The notes under the pieces: generated by a model
The model's database searches: none
What the model was told of the DNA's origin: nothing
What the model saw: the letters and a program-made list of their open reading frames with translations, nothing else
Program-made: the position numbers and the translations under genes
Source of the DNA: Rhizoclosmatium globosum
Taxonomy: Eukaryota > Chytridiomycota > Chytridiomycetes > Chytridiales > Chytriomycetaceae
Assembly: GCA_002104985.1 (NCBI GenBank)
Contig: MCGO01000099.1
Coordinates: 62,001 to 126,000 of the forward strand
DNA length: 64,000 bases
Direction: 5' to 3'
Shown here: positions 22,101-32,919 of the stretch, in pieces
Position numbering within the stretch: position 1 is the stretch's first letter
Layout of the letters: every line of letters starts with the position of its first letter

Positions 22101-22769
22101 GGAGGTGGACAAGGCCCTGTTACGACTCTGGCGCTCATCTTGGGAAACGAAAATGGTCAAGGGCAAGGACAGAATCAAGTCAAAACTCAATCACTTGCTG
22201 TTGTAAACGAACAACCAAATTACCAAGTTCAGGTTGCGACGAGTAATAGCAATGCAAATGAAGATGGTGTTGCGCAACGACCAACTGTTGGTGGGGTGGC
22301 TGCAAATTCTGGAACTTCGGTTGTTGTGGGTCAGGGAAGTACAGGAGGCTCAACAGGAGGCTCTCCTGTTACTGTTCTGAGCAATCCAGGCATTGGTAAT
22401 CCCGTGATTGCTACTGCTGCTTTGCAAGTTGACAATAGCGGCTCATCAGCTATTCAAACCGCGGTTGTACCACAAGATTCTGGTGTATCGCAAAACCAAG
22501 GAACAGGCGGGGCCGTTGTTTCGCAGGTCAACCTGCCTGTAATTATCCCTTCTGCAACCGTTGTTGTGGTTGTTCCCGATGCGCCTTTTGTTCCTCAAGT
22601 AACTTCAACGCGAACCTCAACGCAGACATCTTCATTTACTCCAACGCAATCAGCAAGTATCGCGACAGAAACGGGAGTAGGAAAAGCGATTGGATCTACC
22701 AAATCCAACGCGTCTAAGCTGAAGTTTATGGTTGGCTTATTTGGACTGTTCCTTCTTTCATTTTATTAG
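19178..22769 (+). CDS. Secreted LRR protein with Ser/Thr-rich spacer, six-cysteine domain and GPI-type tail
   Basis: Starts with a signal peptide (MKTFMLAIIVALARLVAS) and a CAVAHAIWPEVFN...CC cap as in plant-type LRR ectodomains. LRR units (SNGFTGPL, CNKLTGSIP, DNEISGSLP, TNLTGNLP, DNQIEGTIP, NNKLSGSIP) follow, the first four split by phase-2 introns at the same repeat position. Then comes a Thr/Ser-rich stalk with a 26-residue tandem repeat (SSYNPITTKATT / SSYNPMTTKATT). Next is a segment ending in RKRAPGIQPYIINGAAPLIP, and a cysteine module beginning VCARSC. A second low-complexity region precedes the C-terminal hydrophobic tail (FMVGLFGLFLLSFY), which reads as a GPI-attachment signal. Introns near 21022-21078 and 21477-21522 are both phase 0. 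The middle region matches the protein at 38589-40651. Likely a wall or surface adhesion or recognition protein. Confidence 0.75.
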
Positions 22770-22960
22770 TTTGACTTAATGATGTGTCTGGTTGTACCAA
22801 GACCCTTAGTTCAGAATTTTCGTGGAATATTTGGATCTACCAAATCCAACGCGTCAAAGCTGAAGTTTATGGTTGGCTTATTTGGACTGTTCCTTTTTTC
22901 ATTTTATTAGTTTGACTTCATGATATATCTAGTTGTACCAAGAATTTTTCGTGGAATATT
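22689..22960 (+). repeat. Tandem duplication of the LRR gene's GPI-tail coding end
   Basis: Copy 1 (22689-22829) covers the last codons, stop and 3' flank of the LRR gene. Copy 2 (22830-22960) repeats it with few substitutions, from ATTGGATCTACCAAATCC to TTTTCGTGGAATATT, with an 11-base internal deletion. The second copy still encodes an intact GSTKSNASKLKF...tail and stop codon, but has no upstream exon of its own. Confidence 0.85.
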
Positions 22961-23164
22961 GCGAACACCGCCTCTGATAACACTTTGAGGCACAACCGTG
23001 TGATCCCAACCTTGCACGCAAAGAGTATTGACCGACCAAAGTACTTGGTAAGATACTAGAACTGTTGTTGATTTCCATCACAGCGAGTCCTGCTGCTGAA
23101 TCTACTTATCGCATTCAACAAAAATTTGAACAGACATCATACTGATCTTGCATTATTGTCAAAT
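22961..23164. other. Intergenic
   Basis: No gene seen between the duplicated tail and the small minus-strand ORF. Confidence 0.5.
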
Positions 23165-23320
23165 TCAAAAAAAAAGGCTATAGGGTAGAAGAATTGCGAC
23201 AGTTATGTTGCTTGATTTCATAGACTCGGTAGTTGATACTCCAGGAAAGAGTCCGACCAAGATTTGAGCTAATGCAAGTTGCCAGATACAAGTTATAGAT
23301 GCGAGGAATAGGGGGGAACG
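23165..23320 (-). pseudogene. Signal peptide fused to GPI-like tail (51 residues)
   Basis: From the ATG at 23320 the product starts with a good signal peptide (MRSPLFLASITCIWQLALAQ) and, after only about 15 residues, runs into a small-residue/hydrophobic end (MKSSNITVAILLPYSLFF) like a GPI signal. There is no room for a mature domain. I read it as the shell of a GPI-protein gene that lost its middle, or the two ends of a gene whose intron boundaries I cannot see. It might instead make a very short surface peptide. Confidence 0.35.
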
Positions 23321-23417
23321 CATTGTTTTTTGTGAAAGAATATTGAACAATTGATTTCTGGTTCAAGTAATTTTACTACAATCTATGCAGCTCCCAAAAA
23401 TATTCTCACAGTTGGCC

Positions 23418-25063
23418 TCATTTAGTTGGAAGCTTTACGACGACACCCTCTTTCAAATACGGTTTCCCACGTTCCTTCGCCAACGCCTCATTCAACTCCA
23501 CATTATCATCATCAGGAATAATCGGCGTTTTGAACGTGAAAAACCTGCTTTCAAACGGTTCTTTTCTCGCCTTCCGGATACGTCTCTGTTCTTCCTCAAT
23601 CTCACGCTTCAACTTGGTCGCAACTCCATACTCCTTCTTATGAATCGCATCCGTTACACCTTTCCACAACTTTCGAGATTCAAACTGATCCATTAGGTCT
23701 TCCGGTGGACAAATCTTTTCGGCGGTTGTGCTTGATTGAAGGTCAAACAGAAGCCCTTCAGTGTTGGTTGCCACGATTTTAACAAATACTTTTGCATTCC
23801 ACTGGCCCGAAAGCGTGGCAACAACTTGAGATTCCGGGATTTTCGAAATATCCGCGAGGGACTTTGTAGCTGCATCGAATCGATACACTTTCCCCTCCAC
23901 AGCAAACTTTGCAGACCCAAAGAACGGCTTTACATCGCAAATAAATCAGATACACTACATAACCAAAAAATAATACAAACCTCATCCTTATACAAAAAGA
24001 TACACCGAAGCCCGGACTTCTCACACGTAACAACCGTAGTCTCACTCACAGTAATATACGGACTCCCCGTCAACCAACCTCCAACACTCGCCCACGGATA
24101 CGTCATCTGATACTCCTCACCCCACTTCTCCAAGTTCACAAAGACCCCAGGGTTATGTTCCCCCGCCCCGAACTTCAACTGCGTCCCGGTAAACTTTGCA
24201 GCAACGTGATCGACTCCACGTGCAACAACGCCCTTCTCTTTACATTCGTAGTAGAATGCGGAGATGGGTGGGTGGTGGATGATTTGTTCGCTTAAGCAGC
24301 CGACGCGGATTTTCGGGGATGGACCTGCTGGAGTGGAGGAGGACTCGGATATGAAGGTGGGAGCTGGTGTGTTGTCGACTTCCCATTCGCATCGGAAGAT
24401 TTCGCCGAGAACTGGGTTGTATGGCTTCCTTAAGTCTGGGTTTCGAGATTTCCACTTTGTGTCTTTGCATAGGAACCAACGGAGGCTGTGGAGTAGAGTT
24501 TAAGAAGTTGAATAAGGTATAACTGGAGAGTTGGGAGGGGACGTACACATGAAGCATCCTTTCAACGTCGTTCTCTGGGTCGCCCATGGAAGCAAAGTAA
24601 TCTGGCCGATCATTGTAGTTCCAGAACTCAAGATTAGATCGAGGTTCCATCAAGTTCGCAGGAAGCGAAAGACGCAGACCGCTGAGATCCTTGACCTATG
24701 ATATGATTTCAAATGATCAGCCAATTTGACAGCATGGCCCCACTATATGTGCAAACAACCCACAGATCCAAGTTTCTTCAGAAGACTCCAAACAAATGAA
24801 AGCTTGGAGCTGTTGTCATCCATGTCAATGGCTTCGGCAGAGTCAAGATGCTCATTTGCTACTGGCGCTGATTCAGTTTTTAGCATTGTTTTTTTGGGAG
24901 TATTCGCAAACAATTCGAAAACCGATTTCAAGTAACGTGAAACAACCACTTCATAGGAAGGATCGGGGCGCAAACCCTTAAAAAGGATACATAAATAGAA
25001 GTAGAAATGAAAGGATAATTGCCAGATTTTATGCAACAACAAAACACCCCCTGACCATTTCAT
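23418..25063 (-). CDS. Oxysterol-binding protein-related (ORP/Osh) lipid transfer protein
   Basis: Lipid-transfer protein consisting essentially of the ORD domain; ORPs exchange sterol or phosphatidylserine for PI4P at membrane contact sites. Seen in order: FVWSLLKKLGS, LSLPANLMEPRSNLEFW, KPYNPVLGEIFRCEW, the family signature EQIIHHPPISAFY (usual form EQVSHHPP), GWLTGSPYI, and the C-terminal VYRFDAATKSL, KLWKGVTDAIHKKEYGVAT and EEEQRRIRKARKEPFESRFF. Introns lie near 23935-23980, 24485-24545 and 24695-24765. No PH domain, ankyrin repeats or FFAT motif, as in short Osh proteins. The start is uncertain: an in-frame ATG at 25063 would leave just over 20 bases to the stop of the upstream UPF0652 gene, and its first 30 residues are unusually hydrophobic; a start at MLKTESAPV (about 24881) is the alternative. 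Confidence 0.85.
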
Positions 25064-25085
25064 ACAATACGAACCAAACTCTTCA

Positions 25086-27503
25086 TCAAGACGAAACCTC
25101 TCCATCAAACCCAACAAACCCACTAACCAAAAACACATGGAAGTAAGGCTTCTTCTCAATCATACTACACCAATTCCAAGCACTCGTCAACCGCCCATCA
25201 ATACAACTTCCCGCACTGAAAAAGTTGTCTGCTCCACTTCCATCAAACGCGTGCCTGAAAAAGTCGCTGAGAATCAAGAGGCGGAGGTTATCCGGCCCGT
25301 CGAACGTGTCATCAAAGTATCTCGAGAGACCTTCGTTATTGTCAGAGAGGTCCTGGATGGATTCTAGACAGCGGACAATGGGAAGGAGGATGCGGTAGAT
25401 TTGGGTGTACTTGTCAATGAACATGAGTGCGTTCGGAACGTTCTGATGATTCAGCAAGAGGTTAAACATGAGTCTGCTCAAAAAAACCCGAATTGGCTTC
25501 CTACCGTGTCTCCCATATGAATCACCGAGGATCCAACCCAATATCCAACTCTTTGTTGTGCGCGATGCAGGATTGTATGCATAAGTCGAGAAGTCTTTGG
25601 AGCCGCTGTTTCACACCCGAAATCAATCATACATTCAACTTAAAAACCGGGACTCATACCTTGCATACGGTTCAAACCTTGTCCAGTATCTCTCAACCGA
25701 TACGAGTTTGTCTCTTCTAGCAAGTCACTCTCGGCCAACCCCCAAAGCATAAACATATCATGCATAATCTCTCTCCAAAGCGTAAGGGACTGCAAGACGT
25801 AGTTGTACTGCTTCTTGTGATCATGACTGAGACGAGCGCCACCGCGACCGGCTTGGATGGCGAGCGAGTATTCGCCTTCGGCACGGTCTGGATGGAAGTA
25901 CTTTTTGAGGTATTCGATCATTTTGTCGCAAGGGTCACTAAACTGATGTTGGTACGGCGTATATGATGACTAAGAAAAGAGGGACGTACCGATTGGTTCT
26001 CAAGAAAGCATGGTTGTCACCGATACTGTATAGACATTGTTTGATGTCATCTGCTGACATCTAGAAACCACAGTCAGATAAAACACAGTCCACCTTGACT
26101 CGAGTAAACCTTTGCATTCGAGTACCGCCTTCCCAAAATCTCAATAGCTCTCTCTTTCGCCTTGATTTCCTTTTGGATTTGATTCCTACTGCCCCCACCT
26201 TCTTTTCCGCTCAGAATTTCCTTGGTAGCTGCAACGATGAGATCATCCTTCAACAGCTCCAACGCTCCTCCCTTTTCGAGCTCTTTGTAAACGGTTTTGA
26301 TGGGTCCAACGAGTGAGAAAGACAAAGTGTCTTGTACTTCAGGGATTTGAGAGTCCTGGAGCATATAAATCATTTTCCCGTACACATTTCTCATCTTTTC
26401 AGGGTTCATGATTTTATGGCGACGGCCCAGTTCGACTGTAATGTTACAGTTTAACATCATGAGGCGAAGTGCATGGAGTCATGGACAGAACTCACAAATA
26501 TCACGAAAGAATTCCTGATTATCTTCAAAGTTACGCTCCTTGAATAACTGCTGACCAACTTTATAATCAGCAGCAAGCACAAGTCCAGAGATAATGGAAC
26601 AGAGTTCCTGAATCTGAGCAACTTGACGACGAGTTTTGTTGGCATACGTGAGAATATCGATTTTATCCGTGTATTCACTGACGTTGAGAGCAGCTTCCAA
26701 AAGACGCAGGTATTTACGTTCCTTGAGGGTGAGTCTGACAGGAATGAACTTTGCACGTTCAATGTACCAGTCTCCAACCTGTCCGAATGTTTGTAAGAAC
26801 AGTATAATGTCGCAATAAGAAAGAGAGGCAGGCACCTTCACATCGCCAGCATTCATCGCCTTTGCAGCATCAGTTCCCGTCAAAGACAAGTTGAGGGCCG
26901 AGTCCCTCGCATCGATCATTTCCTCGTCTTCGTCGTTTTCGTCGTTGTCTGAGTCATCGTCGCTGTCAACAATTGCGTGTTTTGCGGTGTTGATTGACTT
27001 CAAAAGCGATGACGCCGCCGAAGCACTTGTCGCCGCGGCCACTTCGATTGAGCTTGAACTTGTCTAAAACCCTTGGTTAGTCAGGCGGTACTTCAACTGC
27101 GAATCAAGGCAAGGCACCTGCGACACGGGACCAGTGCTAGGACCAGAGCTAGGCCTACTTAGTTTGTGGTGCGTGTGCAGTCTTCGCGAGCCCTTTCGAT
27201 GCTGCGACGCGTGGCAGACTTCGCAGTAGTTGTCGCCGCATTCGTTGCAGTGGACAACGGCCGGCTGGTCTGTCAATGAGTTGGTTAACCCTTGAAGTAT
27301 GTATGTAATCACTGCAACCAACCTTCACACTCGATGCAGAACCCACTGCCAACTACTCCACTTCCTCCTCGCAAAGCTGCCTCGTCTTCAAGGCGCATCT
27401 GCTCGGCAAACGTGACCGTCGACTCGTCCTCCATCGCATTCCCATCTGCATCCAAGATTGCTGCCAAGGACTTTGACATTTCAAACGAGAGTTTCTTTTC
27501 CAC
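25086..27503 (-). CDS. UPF0652 family protein with B-box-like zinc finger
   Basis: Multi-exon protein. N-terminus: a short leader, then FCIECE and HCNECGDNYCEVCHASQHRK, a B-box-like zinc finger. An acidic linker (DSDDDSDNDENDEDEEM) precedes a helical region. Diagnostic blocks of the conserved UPF0652 C-terminal half follow: SLTLWREIMHDMFMLW, YRLRDTGQGLNRMQ, NVPNALMFIDKYTQ, LILSDFFRHAFDGSGADNFF, SCIDGRLTSAWNW and KPYFHVFLVSGFVGFDGEV. The molecular role of the family is unknown. Its start lies 30 bp after the stop of the Zn2Cys6 gene and its stop just upstream of the ORP start, so promoters must overlap coding or UTR sequence. A second ATG eight codons in is equally plausible as start. Confidence 0.8.
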
Positions 27504-27533
27504 AAGTTCACAAATAATATTACACAGATTTAA

Positions 27534-29574
27534 TTATGACCATAACTTCCAAAATAATCGCCAACTCTCTTCCCCTCTTCCCCTCCACCTTACCCCTCCT
27601 GCAACTTCCAGTCCAAGCAATCCCAGAAACGCCCAAGGTTCCCTAACCTCTTCAGCCTCCATCTCCGCTGAATCCCCACCCTCAACTAACGAAATAACCT
27701 TCATCCCTAAAACCAATTCTTCATCTATCGCAACCCCAACTCCAGCCTCCAAAGCATCCATCTCTCCCATCATCGCCTCCATACATTTCCAAATCGGAAC
27801 CATAGCTCCACTCCTCGTTCCTTCCCGCTCCCCAACCTTCTTCACAAACTGCACCATCCCCGCAACACGCCCCCTCAACACATCCCGTCCACATCCCCCT
27901 CGATTCACAACACCCCACCACGAACCCTGCATCCGACACTGCACGAACCAATACACAATCATCGCCTCAAACACCGCATACACAGCATACACCCCCGGCT
28001 TATAGAACACGTGTTTCCCAGGCGGAAGCCGACTCGTCGCTGCCCCCTCCGACACGTCAAACGCAAACGAAAGTATACACGCGATTCGATGTGCAGATTC
28101 AAGGCTCTGATTGATTGCTGCGCTCACGAGGTACGTGGACTCTGGCGTCATGTTCTGGGGCACGCATTTCGGTAAGGCGGAGAGAAAGAGTTTCGGGCGG
28201 TGTAGGAGACTGATTGTGGCGAGGGCGTTGAGGTTTAGGTTGAGTGTGCGTTCGATTTCTTGGAAGGGGATGTGGGAGAGTTGGTTTAGGAATTTTGTGT
28301 AGTCTGTTGGGGATAGGGTTTCTGGGGTTGTAGAGACGAGGAGCATGTCAGTGGGGAGTTTGGAGTGGATGGATAAAAGTAAATTGGTTAGATTTGCGCC
28401 TGATTCAGACGTGAGAATACATTGTGGAGTGCGAGGAGGCTGGGCGTGGTGTTTCTTGATTTCCCAGATAAGAGAAAAGAGCTCACTGGTTATTACTGCG
28501 GAATCGTTGGATGCAAATATTGGGTTCGGGTCGTTGACTTGACTGGGCGGCTTTATCCGATCCGCCCTCAAATCCATTTGAATCGCGTCTGATGAAACCG
28601 CTTGCTCCCACTTGAGAAAACTGTAGCTACACCAAAACGATCGCCGTCGATCCTCCTTCTGCCTTTCTGATAGCCCTAAATGTTGCAACCAAGGAGAATA
28701 GTCTGGATCAACATCGAGTTTCAGCTCCACAATCATGTCCAATGCTTGTTTCAAAAACCGCTGCCCGACAACAGGTTGTCCCTTCCATAAACAAAATATG
28801 TATAAATAGTTGTAAGCTTGTACAGTCTCCAAATGCGGTTTCTGTATGGAAGCCTTGATAACAGCCTTCCTCGCGCGTTTAAAATACGACAAAGCAACCC
28901 TTTCAGGAACAGGTGGAGTGACTCTCAGTGCCGAAACTGCTGCCGATATTAACCTGTTTTTTGCCAAGACCCTTTACTATTAGTCATGACAAACGAACCT
29001 AAACTCACCGCAACACAGCACTCTGCCCAAAATAATGCGACACATGATACTCCCCATCCATAGCGACCATCAACGGCCTGCAAGTCCCATTCTTCGTGCA
29101 GTACCGATACACCAAATCCCAGTCTTCCCTCGTGGGCATCAAGTCCGGATCCTCCATCGCAAGTTCATCGCCCTGGATCAACGGCGTCTCGAATGCATTC
29201 ATGATCTGTGTTAGGACGGGTTGTGACGGAGGTGGGGTTGTTGAGCCAGACTGCCGATCAAACCAATTTAGTCCTGCGTCGGCTAATGTTGGAGTATTCG
29301 GGCTTTTGTTTTGGTCTGGGGCGGTTATTGGTGTTGTTGTTGTGTTGAGGAGGAGCGGGGGTGGTGGGAGTGGGAAAGAGGGGGTTGTTGGGGTTATCAG
29401 TTCGTGTGAATGTGAGCATTCGTAGTCTACGCCGATGCTGTAGCATCTTTCGCAGGCTCCTGAGACTCGAGGTGTACATTTCTTTTTGTGGTTGCGGCAG
29501 CGGAGACAGGATGCTCTTGCCTTTGGCTGGATTTGGGGGTATTGTTGCTGAGCGGGGTAATGGGCGAGATTCAT
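27534..29574 (-). CDS. Zn(2)-Cys(6) fungal transcription factor
   Basis: Two exons joined by an intron near 28955-29008 (donor GTGAGT, acceptor AAAACAG). Residues 23-53 hold the binuclear zinc cluster (CLRCRNHKKKC, then CERCYSIGVDYEC; spacing C-x2-C-x6-C-x7-C-x2-C-x8-C), which binds DNA triplets in the nucleus. A Pro/Thr-rich linker follows, then PTREDWDLVYRYC and the helical fungal-specific middle homology region (FKRARKAVIKAS, AYNYLYIFCLWKGQPVVG, DRRRSFWCSYSFLKWEQ). Some of the downstream sequence is Ser/Thr-rich. The target pathway cannot be told from the sequence. First in a tight minus-strand series with UPF0652 and ORP. Confidence 0.85.
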
Positions 29575-29825
29575 TTCAACGAAAAATCAACGGAAGTCAG
29601 CAAGGTTGTGTCTCGGAGAACTTCTTTCTTAGCTATCATATTTATGTGTCTCCTGTTGTACCAGGTGGCAGCTCTCGCAAACCAAAACAAGATAAGGATT
29701 CTTTTTCCAACTACTCCATAATCTGGGCAAGAGAAATACGCAGAGTGATTTCAGAATGACTGTGCTACAAACTCTATGGAAACCTTTCCATTAACCAAAA
29801 ATTGAGGTAGGATCAGTGGCAGCTC
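29575..29825. other. Intergenic (promoter side of the Zn2Cys6 gene)
   Basis: No gene supported; short frames only. Confidence 0.5.
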
Positions 29826-29991
29826 CACCGCAACTCACAGCATAACTGCATATTTTGTGATGAAAATCGATAATGGACCTGTGTTTACCAGCGTACGTAA
29901 ATATTAAGCACCGCAACTCACAGCATAACTGCATATTTTGTGATGAAAATCGATAATGGACCTGTGTTTACCAGCGTACGTAAATATTAAG
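29826..29991. repeat. Perfect tandem duplication, 2 x 83 bp
   Basis: Unit 29826-29908 is repeated without visible change at 29909-29991 (begins CACCGCAACTCACAGC, ends GTACGTAAATATTAAG). It ends 75 bp before the tRNA-Ser gene. Perfect identity suggests a recent event, or an assembly artefact. Confidence 0.93.
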
Positions 29992-30059
29992 ACGATGTCG
30001 TTTGAAAACTTACGTCCCACCATCTGAAACACCGTTACCTAGGGACTGAGTCCCAAACG

Positions 30060-30064
30060 AAAAA
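30060..30064 (-). terminator. Pol III terminator of tRNA-Ser
   Basis: A run of five T on the minus strand, one base after the discriminator of tRNA-Ser. Confidence 0.7.
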
Positions 30065-30065
30065 G

Positions 30066-30147
30066 CGACAACGGCAGGACTTGAACCTGCGCACTCAGAG
30101 AGTAACAGATTTCTAGTCTGTCGCCTTAACCGCTCGGCCACGTTGTC
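30066..30147 (-). tRNA. tRNA-Ser (anticodon AGA)
   Basis: Read on the minus strand: acceptor GACAACG pairs with CGTTGTC, D-arm TGGCCGAGCGGTTAAGGC with the class II signature, anticodon stem-loop CAGA-CTAGAAA-TCTG with anticodon AGA, a long variable arm, and T-arm GCAGG-TTCAAGT-CCTGC. At 82 nt with the extended variable arm, this is a serine tRNA. No intron. Confidence 0.95.
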
Positions 30148-30400
30148 GTGATCATCGATGTGTAATAATCTTTAAGTTTGTAAGTTCCAATTTTCTTTAG
30201 TAATTTCATTAACACAGATACCGAATGCTGATGCTGATGCAATGGGCTCCATAAGATAAATATTTTCATGAGCCTATTTGGTTGATGAGGAAATCAAGTG
30301 GTGATCAGAGGTTGAAAATTCGGACTGTAATAAAACCGTCCCCAAAATTCAGCCTCGTTGAGACATCCAACTTCCCAAATTTCATCCTCTTTCAATTGAA
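30148..30400. other. Intergenic, upstream of the prodomain-only gene
   Basis: AT-rich flank; no gene seen. It would contain the promoter of the gene at 30401. Confidence 0.5.
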
Positions 30401-30691
30401 ATGCACTTACCTCTAATTGTGCCTCTTGTATTTGCCCTCCTTTGCAACGCTGCGGATATTCTCGGAGAAGTACCCCACAACGATCATGATCATTACACGT
30501 CCCTTGTCATTCAAGTCGATCCCGCTTTGGCCTTGCGTCCTATTGATGTAGCTTATGGTCTTGGTTTCAAGTACGTCGGTTCAGTTGGTGAACTAGGGAA
30601 TCAAGGATACAAGTCCACGCCGACTAAAAGTGGAGCACTTAGTTCTGCCATTGGTTTTGGACTAACTTTTATCGGCTTGTTGGTATTTTAA
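30401..30691 (+). CDS. Kexin-prodomain-only miniature secreted protein
   Basis: Intact 96-codon frame: signal peptide (MHLPLIVPLVFALLCNAAD), then a stretch clearly matching the N-terminal prodomain of the kexin-like protein encoded next door (GEVPHNDHDHYTSLVIQVDP versus GEVPPNDYERFTYLVIRVDP; YVGSVGELGNQGY versus YVGPVGELGTLGY). It then jumps directly to a C-terminal hydrophobic tail introduced by TKSGA, the same motif that introduces the kexin tail. The whole catalytic and P domains are missing. It is tail-to-tail with the kexin gene, 138 bp apart, so it looks like an inverted duplicate with an internal deletion. Prodomains of subtilases inhibit their enzyme, so it could act as a tethered inhibitor or decoy (inference); it may equally be a decaying copy that happens to stay in frame. 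Confidence 0.6.
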   Translation: MHLPLIVPLVFALLCNAADILGEVPHNDHDHYTSLVIQVDPALALRPIDVAYGLGFKYVGSVGELGNQGYKSTPTKSGALSSAIGFGLTFIGLLVF

Positions 30692-30829
30692 CCGATTCAA
30701 TTTCTCACTTGTCCGAATAAACGCCTCTATTAATACTTTTCTTTCCGCTGCTATCATCAAAAAACAGAGCGTCAATTAGTGCCAACCCCATTGCACAAAG
30801 AATTTATTTAATCAATCAATAATCTCAAC

Positions 30830-32919
30830 CTACAACACAATCATGAATCCAGCCAACAATGCAACTCCAGCAGCAACAAAACCTCCAACAGCTCCGCTCT
30901 TGGTGGTGGTAGCAACGGCAACAGGTGCAACGGGGACAGCTCCAGGCTTCGCGCTTCCATAGAATTTGATCGAAGCTCCCTTAAACGTTCCAGTCGCTTC
31001 TGGGTGGCTCTTGTCGGAAACAACAACAGTCCATTCTCCAACAACTTCCTCATCCCAATGAGCAACACTCAACAATTGCCAAGCCTGGAATCCAGTCTTG
31101 TCGTCATCTTGAGAACGGCCAACCAAAATTGGACTCACAACACCGCTTGGACTGATCAAGTTGATGAAAACATCTCCACGGCGTTGGTGGTCAATAGTGA
31201 CAGTAACAGTAACATGTTCAAGTTTCAAGAAACTTGCTTGGTTCTTGATATCTTGAGTAACCTTGACGGAAAGACGAACATCACCTCCTTGTGGAATAGC
31301 AGTGTTGGCTGGGGCCTTGAAACCAGAATCGATGACAGTAACATTGCCGGCACCTCCAACAGACTTCCAAGTACGAGCCATGTCGAGAGTGCGTCCAGCA
31401 TCAAGCTTTCCGTAACCAAATGCAGGACTGTACATACGACCAACAGCAGTCTTGAACCAAGATGGGTGAGTCGCGTTCACAACAATGGCGCTGTTAATAC
31501 TGAGATGCTGGTAGTCACGGTAAGTAAGATCTGGACGGATGCTGTTCACAAGCGCAAAGATTCCTGAAGCTAGAGGAGTAGCAGCAGAAGTACCATCAAA
31601 CTTTCTTTGACATTGATCACCAGAACCAGTAGAAGTCCAGTCTGTTGTTGCAATTCCAAGACCCTCTGCAGAATCGTCACCACCACTGTACATGGTGATC
31701 ATTTTACCGGTACAGTTCTCGTCGTAAGTTGGCTGGGCGTCACGGCGATCCAAAGCACCAACCGCGATGGTGAAGATGGAATTGGAGTATCCATCGAAGG
31801 CACAGTTATCGCCGTTACGTCCTCCGTTACCACTGGCGAAAGTGTAGATACTTCCAAGACCACCACGGCCGTTAGTGACTCCGTTCAACAAAGCAGCGTT
31901 CATCAACTCAGATGGACCGTCCATCGATTTACCGTCATCGTTAGGTCCCCAAGAGTTGGAGTAAATTTGGTTGAGCTGGAACTTGTAGTTGATTCCAGCA
32001 GCTTGGTTTGCTGGTGTGATGACACTGTTTGACTTGGCATCCCCCAAAAGACGGATACCGGTGATTTTGGCTTGGTATGCAACACCAACACCACAGACAG
32101 AGTTCTTGACTCCGGCAATTTCTCCAGCACAGGCAGTTCCGTGACCGCCAGATTCACTGAAAGGGGCTGGGTCGGCGGTGTTACGCACAAAGTCGAATGA
32201 ACCTTCAGCAATCTACAATATGAGATAAATTAATTAAGTTATAGATGCTTGGTTTGAAAATACTCACGTAGTTATCGGTCAAGTCGTTGTTCTTGTAGAA
32301 CAAGCCGTCGTCAACAACTGCAACGACGGATCCTTTACCGAAGACACCTTATAACAAGAAATTAAATGATGTTATAAAGATATAAAGTTAAATCAATCAC
32401 AATACCTTGAGCCCAAGCGGCGCTGATGTTGTGATCATGTCCGATTTGGCCTGGAGTCTCATTCAAGATGTGCCATTGGTAGCCAAACTCAGGATCCTTG
32501 ATGTCATATTGCTTACGCAGTTTTTGAATGCCAACAGTCTCAACATCAGGTGTTGCCTGTTTAAGATAGATCTTTTGAGGAACTTGAGCCTCAACCCACT
32601 GAACAGCTGGGTGACCAGATAAATGACTCTCAACAACTTGAGCATCAGTCTGGCTTCCGTCACGACGGTGCAAAGTAGCGATACGACGAATTGCTTCCTT
32701 TGTTTGTGCAACTTGATGGTAGCCTAAAGTACCAAGTTCTCCGACTGGTCCGACGTATAGGAACCCAAGGCCATGAGCAACAATAGCTGGATCGAGGCTT
32801 GAAGTTGGATCAACTCGAATGACGAGGTATGTGAAGCGCTCGTAGTCATTTGGTGGGACTTCTCCTGCAAGAGTGAGGAGTGCGAGACTGAGAGATGCAA
32901 TGATAGAGCTGAAGCGCAT
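30830..32919 (-). CDS. Kexin-like subtilisin protease with P domain and GPI/TM-type tail
   Basis: Three exons with introns near 32214-32267 and 32350-32405. Signal peptide (MRFSSIIASLSLALLTLAG), prodomain with possible autoprocessing site LHRRD at about residue 85, then the S8 subtilase domain. The catalytic Asp lies in VVAVVDDGL, His in GGHGTACAGEIA, the oxyanion Asn in ASGNGG and Ser in DGTSAATPLASG. A P domain follows (VTVTIDHQRRGDVFINLISP, VGEWTVVVSD) and the protein ends in a short hydrophobic tail (VGGFVAAGVALLAGFMIVL) without a cytoplasmic segment, unlike Golgi Kex2. This suggests a GPI-anchored or simply membrane-tethered protease. Kexins cut secreted precursors after dibasic sites. 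Start chosen at MRFSS because it gives a proper signal peptide; an in-frame ATG lies 12 codons upstream. Confidence 0.88.

Noticed and set aside
27292..28005. 237-residue plus-strand frame
   Set aside because: It is antisense to the Zn2Cys6 transcription factor, whose domains are clear on the minus strand; composition is Pro/Ser/Thr shadow sequence.
31004..32032. Plus-strand frames of 187 and 141 residues
   Set aside because: Antisense shadows of the kexin catalytic and P domains, without domains of their own.
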